Origin: Sphingobacterium micropteri
GTDB taxonomy: Bacteria > Bacteroidota > Bacteroidia > Sphingobacteriales > Sphingobacteriaceae
Direction: 5' to 3'
DNA length: 64,000 nucleotides
Assembly (NCBI RefSeq): GCF_014692515.1
Contig: NZ_JACOIK010000003.1
Coordinates: forward strand, 186,001-250,000
The notes below the pieces were generated by a model that was given only the letters and a program-made list of their open reading frames with translations, had not been told where the DNA came from and made no database searches. Below, in pieces: positions 54,277 to 63,017 of this stretch (position 1 is its first letter; every line of letters begins with the position of its first letter). The translations under genes and the position numbers were made by a program.

Positions 54277-55425
54277 TTAGTTGCCTTTTTTATCAAAAAC
54301 ACTTAAATCCCATTTGTCGAACCATTTCAGCACCGGCATACCATCTTCAAATACGATCGGTAGCCAAACGTAACGCCCGTCAATGGGATTGTTTGGTTTC
54401 CATCGATCAGCCATAAAGAGAAAGGCATCTTTCTTGCCGGCTATCGGTAGGATATAGGTGCTTTGGGAATGAAAGGTGAGCTCAGCATCTTTTCCGACAC
54501 AAGGGTTAGGGTGCAATGTCCATTCGCCGAGGATATTGTCTGCCGTTAATAAACGTGCAGCATTGGGATCCCAGCCCGTACATCCAGAGGTAATCATAAA
54601 ATACCGTCCGTCTTCCTTGAAGATTGCCGGTGCTTCGTTGTGCCCGGCCGGAGCAATCCGGATATATTTTCCGGTATAGTCCAAATAATCTTCCGTCAAT
54701 TCCGCGATATGTAACGTAAGGTTATCTTCCGAAGAGTAAATGTGATAACCTTTGTTATCATCGTCTACAAAGAGTGTCATATCACGAGACATCTGTCCGC
54801 TTTCAAAATCACGACGCACAAACAGACCGTTTTCAATAGCCTTTGTCCATTCTTTTGTCCACCATTGATAATCCTCTGGTCTATCTGTCGCTGTCCGTTG
54901 TGCGGCTGTCATGTTCGACGGCCATTTGCCGGCATTTACACGACCATTTTTAATGAGCTGGTACGGGCCGGTAGGTTTATCGCTTATGGCAACGCCTACA
55001 TGAGCGGCATCATATCCCTTGCCCTTTAGCTCCAGATGGAAATACATCACAAACTTTTTCGTTGTCGCATTATAAACGACTTTGGGGCGTTCGATCGTAC
55101 TCCCCGCGACAATTGGACTTTTATCGTCTTTACTAACAGCCAAGGCAACTCCTTCATCCTGCCAATTATATAAATCGGATGACGAATAACAGGTGACGCC
55201 TACCCATGCCGCATTAGACCGTTCCCCTTTATGTTCTCCAAACCAATAATACTGCCCCTCGTGGTATAAAATACCGCCCCCGTGGGCATTGATCAATCGT
55301 TGGTTATTGTCAAACCATAGTTTTCCCGGATAGAATGCCGTATTCTGTGCCATCATATCATTATAAGATAGCAAGGCTATGAGTAGGACGGTTAAGTATG
55401 TATACGCGCCGGTCATTTTCTTCAT
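54277..55425 (-). CDS. GH43 subfamily 24-like exo-beta-1,3-galactanase
   Basis: An exported 382-residue five-bladed propeller. The frame opens at a TTG (55476) and has ATGs at 55446 and 55425; the last starts a good signal peptide (MKKMTGAYTYLTVLLIALL). The segments INAHGGGILYHEGQYYWFGE, VTCYSSSDLYNWQDEGVAL, RPKVVYNATTKKFVMYFHLE and HNEAPAIFKEDGRYFMITSG resemble GH43_24, whose members split galactose from the beta-1,3-galactan backbone of arabinogalactan and lack the usual catalytic base Asp: here the first blade has HGGG in place of xADP. Subfamily 34 is an alternative. It stands between the PIN toxin gene and an HTCS on the same strand. Confidence is good for GH43, moderate for the activity. 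Confidence 0.8.
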   Translation of the reverse strand: MKKMTGAYTYLTVLLIALLSYNDMMAQNTAFYPGKLWFDNNQRLINAHGGGILYHEGQYYWFGEHKGERSNAAWVGVTCYSSSDLYNWQDEGVALAVSKDDKSPIVAGSTIERPKVVYNATTKKFVMYFHLELKGKGYDAAHVGVAISDKPTGPYQLIKNGRVNAGKWPSNMTAAQRTATDRPEDYQWWTKEWTKAIENGLFVRRDFESGQMSRDMTLFVDDDNKGYHIYSSEDNLTLHIAELTEDYLDYTGKYIRIAPAGHNEAPAIFKEDGRYFMITSGCTGWDPNAARLLTADNILGEWTLHPNPCVGKDAELTFHSQSTYILPIAGKKDAFLFMADRWKPNNPIDGRYVWLPIVFEDGMPVLKWFDKWDLSVFDKKGN

Positions 55426-55705
55426 GAGATAAATGTTTAATGCCATTCGTTTCCGTTTATTTATTGTTAACGCCAATACAAGTTTACGTATAACGCGTGT
55501 TTTGTTGGTGTGAACATCGATTCAAAATCGTTTGATTTGGGGTCAAACTGTTGTTGTTGATGTCGTTTAGTCCTATTGGACAAAAATGGGATCAAGTGTA
55601 TAAGACCAAGAAATTTGTGATGAGATAAACGGCCTCCTTTGTTGATATATGGTAGCGGTTAGGAATTAATTATCGAGAATATAGTTGAAACGACGATCTT
55701 CCAGA

Positions 55706-56146
55706 TTATGAATTGGAAAGATTGTTTTTTTTAAGCATTTTTAAGAAATCAGTAGGGGTCATAACGGCAATGGAAGAATTTTTATAATCCTTTATGTTAC
55801 GGGTAATAATGGTATCTAAGCCTTCAATAGTTAGTGCTGAAGAATATTGAATCGAGTCTTCATAATCTGAAAAATTATTTTTCAATGCCTGCAAAATTTC
55901 TTGCTTGGTTGTTCCGACGATTTCCGTCATTTCCGTTAATGTTTCCACTACTTCAATAGTTTTTTTATGCCCTAAGAACCGCCTTACAATATAGTAGATG
56001 TTATTTATGCTAATAGCTGAGACATATAGGACGAGAACTCCTTTTTCGTTAAGTTCAAAAAGCTCACTAGCCGGATTTGCATAAGGTTCTCGATCCGTAA
56101 AAAAATCAATGACGACATCAGAATCGATGAATAATTTAAACACCAT
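55706..56146 (-). CDS. PIN-domain toxin (VapC-like)
   Basis: A 146-residue protein of the PIN ribonuclease fold. The first catalytic Asp pair is in KLFIDSDVVIDFFTDREPY (D8, D10), later acidic residues in NFSDYEDSIQ, and the final TRNIKDY motif matches the end of the PIN site. The start overlaps the preceding antitoxin gene by 11 bases, as in type II toxin-antitoxin pairs, with the antitoxin first. The toxin would cleave RNA when the antitoxin is degraded; the target is unknown. It lies in a 2.5-kb gap between an HTCS and a GH43 gene of the glycan locus, all on one strand. Confidence 0.88.
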   Translation of the reverse strand: MVFKLFIDSDVVIDFFTDREPYANPASELFELNEKGVLVLYVSAISINNIYYIVRRFLGHKKTIEVVETLTEMTEIVGTTKQEILQALKNNFSDYEDSIQYSSALTIEGLDTIITRNIKDYKNSSIAVMTPTDFLKMLKKNNLSNS

Positions 56147-56390
56147 ATTTTTTAGCTAACTCTTCGGTTAAAATTTGCTTATAGTCTATATTTTTATCGG
56201 TTTTTATTATTCCCCGAAGTTTCTGGACTTTAGGGGAAAGTTGTTTTGTTTTTATGTTTCTTCTGTCTACAGTTATCAATTTGAAATAGTTCTCCACCAT
56301 TTCTGAAAGACTTTGTCCTTTGTCTTTCGCATATTCTTTAGCTGTCTCGATAACTTCTTTTTCGAGTGTTAACGTTAATTTCGTATTCAT
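56136..56390 (-). CDS. Antitoxin of the PIN toxin (DUF6364-like)
   Basis: An 84-residue protein starting MNTKLTLTLEKEVIETAKEY, a ribbon-helix-helix-like start seen in antitoxins annotated DUF6364, followed by GQSLSEMVENYF and a basic, probably disordered C-terminus that would wrap the toxin. It overlaps the toxin start by 11 bases. Unlike nearly every other gene here it has a strong Shine-Dalgarno sequence, AAAGGAGG, six bases before its ATG. The promoter just upstream overlaps an inverted repeat, so it likely represses its own transcription. The RHH assignment rests on the pattern of the first 35 residues. Confidence 0.83.
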   Translation of the reverse strand: MNTKLTLTLEKEVIETAKEYAKDKGQSLSEMVENYFKLITVDRRNIKTKQLSPKVQKLRGIIKTDKNIDYKQILTEELAKKYGV

Positions 56391-56395
56391 GATTT

Positions 56396-56403
56396 CCTCC
56401 TTT
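56396..56403 (-). promoter_or_regulatory. Strong Shine-Dalgarno site of the antitoxin gene
   Basis: AAAGGAGG reads on the minus strand five to six bases before ATG 56390. Bacteroidota genes usually lack such sites, and the other genes in this window do. Confidence 0.7.
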
Positions 56404-56406
56404 TAA

Positions 56407-56442
56407 CAAAAGTACGTGTTTGTTTCGTTATGTACAACACGT
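56407..56442 (-). promoter_or_regulatory. Promoter and overlapping inverted repeat of the toxin-antitoxin operon
   Basis: On the minus strand TTG (56437-56435), 20 bases, then TACTTTTG (56414-56407) is an exact match to the Bacteroidota promoter pattern. Arms ACGTGTT (56442-56436) and AACACGT (56420-56414) form an inverted repeat with a 15-base spacer that covers both promoter elements. This is the arrangement expected for an autoregulatory antitoxin operator. Confidence 0.6.
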
Positions 56443-56478
56443 GTATTGGCTGTAATGTGCCGTTTTTGTCACTTTTCC

Positions 56479-59400
56479 CTATCCTTCTTTCGCGATTTGT
56501 TTCTGATACTCCGAAGGTGTCATCCCAAACTCGGCTTTGAAGCAGGTGGAGAAATAGCGTGGATCTGAAAATCCTGTCGCAAAAGCAACTTCACTAACCG
56601 AAATGGACTTGTCTTTGTCCATCATTTGGCAGGCGTGCTTGAGCCGGATATTTTTGATAAACTCACTTGGCGATAAATCCAGCAGTGCTTTGGTCTTCCG
56701 ATACAAGGTAGATTTCGATAAACCTAATTCGTGACTAAGCGCAACCACATCAAATTGATCGTTGGTTAAGTGTTCTTCCACCACCGCAATCATTTTTTCC
56801 AAGAACTGCTCATCCTGTGGCGTATAATCTAGCGAAGAGATATTAATCTGTGGATTCGTTTTGAAATCTTCCTGCTTGGTGCGCTTGTGGATTAAGAAAC
56901 TGTGTATACGCGCTTCCAATACTTTCAAGTCAAAAGGCTTACTGATGTAACTGTCAGCACCTGCCTGATAACATTCAATCCGGTCGTCGATACTGTTTTT
57001 AGCAGTCAGTAAGATAACCGGGATATGGTTTATTTCCGAATCTTGTTTTATCCGACGACAAAGCGTTAGTCCGTCCATAACTGGCATCATGATATCACTG
57101 ACAACGATATCTATTTCCTCTTCTTTCAAAATGGCCAAGGCATCTTCACCCTGTCGGGCAATATAAACCTGATAAGTTCTTGATAACAGACTTCTTACGG
57201 TTTGAAGCAGATCTTCATTGTCTTCGACCAATAATATCCGGACGTCACTTTTACCTTCTTCTTGTTCAGCAAGCGTCTGCGGTAGCTCGTTCGCTTCCGT
57301 CATTAGATTGTCCGAATCGATAAAGCTATCGTGCAGTTCACGGAGTTCCTCGGCGGTATAGATCTCTTTTTCAACTGGAATTCGGATGGTAAATGTCGAT
57401 CCTTTATCCACGATACTATCTACCTCGATGATCCCGTGATGCAGCTCCACCAGTTCCTTGGTCAAGGCCAGCCCGATTCCGTTAGTCTCCTGTTGTCTAG
57501 CCAACCTGTTGTTGTAAAACGGGATGAATATCTTGTCGAGTTCGCTCGGAGCAATCCCCATCCCGGTGTCTTGCACGCTAACGTTCAAATGTATAGTGCC
57601 GTTGAGGCGCTCCGTATGAAAGGAGAGTTGTATGCGTCCACCATCTGCCGTGTATTTGAATGCATTGGAAAGTAAATTGAAGATAATCTTATCGAGTTTG
57701 TCGGCATCTACATAGCCTTCAGGTAGGCAGTCGCCTTGAATAACTTCAAACGCCATGTTTTTCCGTTTTGCCAACGGACTGAAATAGATGGTGCAGATAT
57801 TACGGATAAAAGTAATCAGATTTTCCCGACCAACACGTAGTGCCATTTGTTGATTCTCCACCCGTTTGAAATCCAAAATCTGTTGTAAAAGCCGTTTTAG
57901 CCGATCAAGGTTAAAACGCATTTTATCAAATTGTGTCAGGTTCTTTTTGGTAATCATCTGCACGTCATCGATCAGGCAGGAGATAATGGTAAGCGGTGTT
58001 AATAGCTCGTGGGAGATATTTGTAAAATAGCTTAGCTTGGTTTGAACCAGTTTATGGGCATTATCTTTTTCGATTTGCGCAATCCGGAGATCGCTTCGCA
58101 ATTGGAGACGATTGGTATAGAACCGAATGGCGACATATGCCATGCCCAAGGCACATAAAGTATACAAGAGGTAGGCCAAATTACTTTCATAAAAAGCCGG
58201 CTTCTTTCGGATGTGTAAACGGGTGACTTCCGAACTCCACTGATTGTCTAGATCTGTCGCTTTGATCAGGAAGGTATATTCTCCCTTGCCTAAATTGTTA
58301 TAGGTTGCGAATAAGCGTTCTCGCGGAGCATATACCCAGTCTTTGTCTACACCCTCCAGTTTGTAAGCATATCGTAGTTTGTTCGGATGTGTATATTCTA
58401 ATGAAGAAAACAGAATTTCCAAACTTTGGTCTTCTGGATCCAATACCAGTGATTTCCCTTGAAAATCGAATTTGTTATGAAGAGAATAGAGGAGGGCAGA
58501 TTGGTTATTGATTTTAACGTCGGAAATGACAACAGGTGATTGGTGGCTAGGTGCAAAGGGGGATTCCCAGAATTGGACAATACCATTATTCCCCCCAAAG
58601 TAAACTTTTTTATCTTTCTTATCAACGGCGTACGCTCCCTTTGTAAACATGTTGACCGGAACCCCATCACTGGCGCTGTATTCAAAAATGCGTTTATCTG
58701 TAGGAAATAGTTTATAAACGTTTCTCGTTGTAGAAACCCACACGGTACTATCCAGACAGACTACGTGTAGAATCTGGTTCGATGAAAACAGTTGCGTGTT
58801 GGCATATTCTTCAATCTCTCCACGCTCCGTATGAAAAGAAAGTAGCCTGTTGTCTTTGGTGCCTATCCATAAGTATCCCCGATTATCCACATCCATCGTT
58901 TCGATCTGATCGCTGCGTAGTCCAGCTGTTTGTTGTCCGATTCGTTTCGTTGGCTTCCAGGAGAGCTGGCTATCTATTTGATAAATGCCGTGATCCTTTG
59001 TTGCAATCCATATTTTTCCCTGATGGTCCTCGGCGATCGCGACAATGTCGCCGTCAATATCCGCTACCCGATAAAACTGTTCCTCTCCCTGTTTTTTGTA
59101 TACCACGCCACGGGTGGTGCCAACCCACAGATTTTTCTTGCTATCGGGAAAGAGCTGACGCGGGATGCCTATATCGTCGGCATACTGGGATAAGTTGACA
59201 CTTCGGTGTAGTGAAATATCATTACCTCGCTTATGAAAAACGTGTATTATGGTCTCATATGCCGCGCCTACCCATAGTTCGTCTGCCAATTCTAACGCGC
59301 AATTAACCGCACGTAAGGATATTAAATCTTTAAAGCGGAGGTTGCTATATGTCTCTAATTCGTCTTTTTGAGGCGTATATTTTCCAAGGCCGATACGCTC

Positions 59401-60534
59401 TAGGTTAAACCATAATTGATTCTCGCGGTCTCGATATAGCATATTGATGTTCGGAGAAATATGATACCGTTGTTGTACCTGTGGTAAGGTGAAACTACAC
59501 ATAACCGGCCTGTCGAAGCTGATGGTTGAAACGCCTTCTCCGTTAATCGCAAGCCATAGGTTACCCGAAAGATCGGCATAGATATCTTGAAAAAAATTAG
59601 ACGTATGTTGAAAAAGATCGGACAGGTCTACCTCTTCGATATCACCACCGTCGGTATAGCGATAGGTGGAAATACCCGAAAAAGATAGCACCCAGATATA
59701 TTTTTTGATATGGTCTTGTACGATGTTATACACCAACCCTTCTTTTCCAACGCCTCTTCTTTTATTTTTGATGATGATTTCCCGGTACATGTTTTCCGGA
59801 TCATCCGGATTAAAAAGAAAAAGACCATCCCCCCAAGTGCTGACCCAATATTGTCCTCGATCGTCCTGTGCAATTTTAAAAGGACTGTTTGACTGACCTA
59901 TCGCCGGAAAAGCTTTAAATGTGTTTGTCTTCGTATCGAGTTTGTGAAGACCTGCTGCCCATATACCCGTCCATATTTCGCCATCTCGATCTTGAAAGAT
60001 GGTATTCACTGTACCCGGAGGGATGAATTTTTTTGTATCGGATCCCTGCTCAAATTTGTCGTGTAAGCGTAAATCCTTGTTATATACATAAATCCCATTA
60101 TCGGCTCCAAACCATACCCTCGATTGTTTGTCTACCATAATCGCGGCAACCCTACGGTCTTTAAGTTGTTCGTCCGGAAAGCGGGTCATGCGGTATGTTC
60201 TCTTGTCTAATATAAACACGCCGCTTTCGGTACCCAATAAAATATTTCTGTCTATCTCGTTGATGGCCAGTATATTTTGATTCCTTAGGGTATTCCCATT
60301 TTCATCGGCTAGTTTAAAGGTCAAGAGATTAAAAGCATCAAAGCGGCTAAGGCCGTTGGCTGTCGCAAACCAAATATAACCTTCGTGATCTTGAAACGTT
60401 CTATTGACGGTCAATGAGGGGAGTTCCTGCGCAATTTTTACAGGTGTAATCCCCATCTGTTGCGCCAAGGAAGAGCTTATCTCACTAATAACGACAAGAA
60501 AAAAAGAAAAACAATATGCAAATGCTTTGATCAC
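56479..60534 (-). CDS. Hybrid two-component system regulator (HTCS), GTG start
   Basis: A 1351-residue sensor/activator with a signal peptide (about 1-24, ending SSLAQQ), periplasmic propeller repeats (about 30-690; GYIWFATANGLSRF, KNLWVGTTRGVVYK), a Y_Y_Y domain (about 710-775) and a membrane segment (about 783-803). The kinase has H842 in SHELLTPLTII, the N box NAFKYT, and NGIGLALTKEL. The receiver has D1147 in VVSDIMMPVMDG, and an AraC HTH ends the protein (STLYRKTKALLDLSPSEFI, EVAFATGFSDPRYFSTCF). The only suitable start is GTG. The H box reads HELLTP instead of HELRTP, a change two residues after the histidine. It lies just downstream of GH127 and GH43 genes on the same strand; they, or genes beyond the right edge, are probable targets. 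Confidence 0.94.
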   Translation of the reverse strand: MIKAFAYCFSFFLVVISEISSSLAQQMGITPVKIAQELPSLTVNRTFQDHEGYIWFATANGLSRFDAFNLLTFKLADENGNTLRNQNILAINEIDRNILLGTESGVFILDKRTYRMTRFPDEQLKDRRVAAIMVDKQSRVWFGADNGIYVYNKDLRLHDKFEQGSDTKKFIPPGTVNTIFQDRDGEIWTGIWAAGLHKLDTKTNTFKAFPAIGQSNSPFKIAQDDRGQYWVSTWGDGLFLFNPDDPENMYREIIIKNKRRGVGKEGLVYNIVQDHIKKYIWVLSFSGISTYRYTDGGDIEEVDLSDLFQHTSNFFQDIYADLSGNLWLAINGEGVSTISFDRPVMCSFTLPQVQQRYHISPNINMLYRDRENQLWFNLERIGLGKYTPQKDELETYSNLRFKDLISLRAVNCALELADELWVGAAYETIIHVFHKRGNDISLHRSVNLSQYADDIGIPRQLFPDSKKNLWVGTTRGVVYKKQGEEQFYRVADIDGDIVAIAEDHQGKIWIATKDHGIYQIDSQLSWKPTKRIGQQTAGLRSDQIETMDVDNRGYLWIGTKDNRLLSFHTERGEIEEYANTQLFSSNQILHVVCLDSTVWVSTTRNVYKLFPTDKRIFEYSASDGVPVNMFTKGAYAVDKKDKKVYFGGNNGIVQFWESPFAPSHQSPVVISDVKINNQSALLYSLHNKFDFQGKSLVLDPEDQSLEILFSSLEYTHPNKLRYAYKLEGVDKDWVYAPRERLFATYNNLGKGEYTFLIKATDLDNQWSSEVTRLHIRKKPAFYESNLAYLLYTLCALGMAYVAIRFYTNRLQLRSDLRIAQIEKDNAHKLVQTKLSYFTNISHELLTPLTIISCLIDDVQMITKKNLTQFDKMRFNLDRLKRLLQQILDFKRVENQQMALRVGRENLITFIRNICTIYFSPLAKRKNMAFEVIQGDCLPEGYVDADKLDKIIFNLLSNAFKYTADGGRIQLSFHTERLNGTIHLNVSVQDTGMGIAPSELDKIFIPFYNNRLARQQETNGIGLALTKELVELHHGIIEVDSIVDKGSTFTIRIPVEKEIYTAEELRELHDSFIDSDNLMTEANELPQTLAEQEEGKSDVRILLVEDNEDLLQTVRSLLSRTYQVYIARQGEDALAILKEEEIDIVVSDIMMPVMDGLTLCRRIKQDSEINHIPVILLTAKNSIDDRIECYQAGADSYISKPFDLKVLEARIHSFLIHKRTKQEDFKTNPQINISSLDYTPQDEQFLEKMIAVVEEHLTNDQFDVVALSHELGLSKSTLYRKTKALLDLSPSEFIKNIRLKHACQMMDKDKSISVSEVAFATGFSDPRYFSTCFKAEFGMTPSEYQKQIAKEG

Positions 60535-60558
60535 TATTTATGTCTATATAATTGGCTA

Positions 60559-60632
60559 AGTTACTAAGAAGTTAGGAAGTTAAAGAGTTAGAAAGGTCTA
60601 ACCTCCTCTAACTTTCTAACCTATTCTAACTT
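60559..60632. repeat. Intergenic GTTAG/CTAAC stem-loop repeat, copy 3
   Basis: This fills most of the 98-bp gap between the GH127 gene and the HTCS. GAGTTAGAAAGG on one side pairs with CTAACTTTCTAACC on the other, giving the best hairpin of the three copies. It shares AAGTTAGGAAGTTA with copy 2 and TAACTTTCTAACCT with copy 1. Confidence 0.6.
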
Positions 60633-62999
60633 TTATTTCCCTTTAACCACGCGTATCTCCAATATCTTATGACTGGTTGCACCATCATCGGTCGAAATTT
60701 TTACCTGCAAAGGGCTGCTTTCGTTCAATGTCTCAGGAATCGGAATAACAGCTGTTTTCACTTCGCCCAATGCATTCGCGTCTGCCTGTAGCTTCTCTAT
60801 TTCCTGATCGTGGATGAAGATGGTTGTTTTCCGATTTTCTTCTTCCAGATATCTGATGTACAGTTGTACATTTTCTTTTGGATTTGTTTTGATCGTATAG
60901 CTAAACCAACCTTTTGCTTCCCGCCAACGTACATCCTCGATGCTTCCTGCTTGCGTATTTTCTTCCTTGATGAAGTGATCCGATTCAGGCTGTTGTTCCC
61001 CACTCACGACCCGATCAATCGTGATGTCGGCTAGGCGTAAGGATTCTTTTTCTTCCCGTTCTGTTTTCTCTTGCAGGGCGGCAAGCTCCTCAGCGGTAGC
61101 CTGTGGCCAGTAAATGATATACCGGCTGTCATGTGTTTGATAAAATGGCTGGAGCTCCATGCTGTGCTGTTCCGTTCCACTGTACAATCCTGTTAGCGTA
61201 AAGTGTAGCGGTATATTTTCTACCGGCTGTACCAAGTTCGGAATGTTTTCTGGCACTGTCGTTAGGATTGGCATAGTCCGCAAAGGAATCTGTCTGCCAT
61301 GGGCAACATGACCCATTCGGCTATCATCTGCAAAGAGGCCATCCATATCTTCCGTCCCCGTTTTGGCTGCCAATACAAGCGGTCCATACAAGAGACTGTA
61401 GTAATTTGAGCGATCGGGCAGTTGCTCGGTATAGATTCCCATCGGAAGCTCGACGGATATCCGATCGCCTGCTGCCCATGTACGGTCCATCGTGATCCAT
61501 CCGTCTTTGGCAGAAGAGGCTTGAAACGGTTTGCCATTCAGTAAGATTGTTGGTTCACCCGTTACCCAGCTGGGTTTACGTATATGTAGTGCAAAATTCG
61601 TTTTAGATTTAGGATAGACCGTAAATTGTGTCTTGTTCTCTTCGGGGAAATTATTTTCTTGGATGAACTCGACGTTTTTCTCCTGCCAGTCCAGTTTGGA
61701 AGGAATAAATAGGTTCACAAACAGGTTGTCATCCTGATGCGCATAGATCATCTCGCCATACTTTGCATGATTTTCAATGCCAGATCCCACACAACACCAC
61801 ATACTGGTATGCGGTTGGGAGTACACCCGGTAGTGTCCGGGGCGCATCTGCGTAAAATAAACCAGTCCACCAGTCTCGGGATGTTGCGTAGAGAGGATGT
61901 GGTTGTATAGCGCACGCTCGTAGTAATCGAGATATTTGCCTTTTGGATCGGTTTGATGCAGCATACGTGTCAGGCGCAACATATTATAGGTGTTACAGGT
62001 CTCCGGACCTTCGATGCTTTGCAGCATTTTGGAAAAGTCGTCTACGGGATTAAAATGTTCGCTGACACTATTCCCTCCAATAGACACCGAACGCCGTTCG
62101 ATGACATTTTCCCAAAAATACCGAGCTGCGTCTGCCCATTGCTCATCATGGGCAATATCAGCAATACGTTTGAAACCCAATACTTTTGGTATTTGCGTGT
62201 TGGCATGTTTACCGGTCAGGTGATCTTCTTGATCCAATAGCGGTTGCAATACCGCACGTTGACTAAATTGACGGGCGAGGGTCAGATATTTTGGATTTTG
62301 CGTAATTGCCGCCACATCAGCGAACGTTTCATTGAGTCCGCCATGTTCACTACGTAGCATATCCTGTATCTGCTCATCGCTCAACTGGTCTATCAGCGCG
62401 ATTGCCCAATCGGTCAGCTTGATCAGCATCTCCTTGGCAGTCTCATCACGCGTCATTAAATAAGCGTCACGGAGACCAGCGTATGTTTTATGGATGTTAT
62501 ACAGGGGAACCCATCTACCATTTAGACTAAATCCGCCGGTTTTAATCTCGCCTCGTCTAACCTCATCCCAAAGCTCTTTCCCTTCCGGAACACCGCCAAT
62601 ATAGCCATCGCTATTGGCATCTTGACAGCGTTTGAGACCCGCAAGCATGTAGTCTAAGCGTTCTTTGATACGAGCGTCACCTGTGGATGCATACATATAG
62701 GATAAGGCGGAGACATAATGACCACCTATATGTCCGTCCAAACCGGTGTTTTCCCAATTCGTATAGCTTTTCCGGAGAGGAGGTAGGTTTGATTCGCGTA
62801 GAAAGGGCGCTAGTAGCCGGTCAGCGTCCAGTTCCAACAGGTAATTCAGGTCGAGCTCTTCGGCATGTTTGAATGGTCCGGAAAGTAATCGGACATCATT
62901 CAGTGAGAAATAGTCCAGTTGTTTTTGTGTCTGTGCCTGTAGTGTTGTTCCTATTGCGGTGGATAGGAAACATATACGGATCAATTTTTTTAACTTCAT
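60633..62999 (-). CDS. GH127 beta-L-arabinofuranosidase
   Basis: A 788-residue exported enzyme (signal peptide about 1-22, ending TTLQAQ) with an (alpha/alpha)6 barrel followed by beta-sandwich domains. GH127 uses a zinc-bound cysteine as nucleophile. The four zinc ligands are visible as E333 and C335 in GPETCNTYN, and C402 and C403 in SMWCCVGSG; C402 is the expected nucleophile. NGRWVPLYNIHKTYAGL and DANSDGYIGGVP are also typical. It is 18 bases downstream of a GH43 gene on the same strand, so they form an operon. Beta-L-arabinofuranosides cap some arabinogalactan and extensin chains, which suits the locus; other GH127 activities cannot be ruled out. Confidence 0.92.
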   Translation of the reverse strand: MKLKKLIRICFLSTAIGTTLQAQTQKQLDYFSLNDVRLLSGPFKHAEELDLNYLLELDADRLLAPFLRESNLPPLRKSYTNWENTGLDGHIGGHYVSALSYMYASTGDARIKERLDYMLAGLKRCQDANSDGYIGGVPEGKELWDEVRRGEIKTGGFSLNGRWVPLYNIHKTYAGLRDAYLMTRDETAKEMLIKLTDWAIALIDQLSDEQIQDMLRSEHGGLNETFADVAAITQNPKYLTLARQFSQRAVLQPLLDQEDHLTGKHANTQIPKVLGFKRIADIAHDEQWADAARYFWENVIERRSVSIGGNSVSEHFNPVDDFSKMLQSIEGPETCNTYNMLRLTRMLHQTDPKGKYLDYYERALYNHILSTQHPETGGLVYFTQMRPGHYRVYSQPHTSMWCCVGSGIENHAKYGEMIYAHQDDNLFVNLFIPSKLDWQEKNVEFIQENNFPEENKTQFTVYPKSKTNFALHIRKPSWVTGEPTILLNGKPFQASSAKDGWITMDRTWAAGDRISVELPMGIYTEQLPDRSNYYSLLYGPLVLAAKTGTEDMDGLFADDSRMGHVAHGRQIPLRTMPILTTVPENIPNLVQPVENIPLHFTLTGLYSGTEQHSMELQPFYQTHDSRYIIYWPQATAEELAALQEKTEREEKESLRLADITIDRVVSGEQQPESDHFIKEENTQAGSIEDVRWREAKGWFSYTIKTNPKENVQLYIRYLEEENRKTTIFIHDQEIEKLQADANALGEVKTAVIPIPETLNESSPLQVKISTDDGATSHKILEIRVVKGK

Positions 63000-63017
63000 A
63001 AGCGTAATGAAAAATAT

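Noticed and set aside
55518..55548. Inverted repeats CGATT/AATCG and GTTTGA/TCAAAC upstream of the GH43_24-like gene
   Set aside because: The arms are short and expected by chance in A/T-rich intergenic DNA; no promoter is tied to them.
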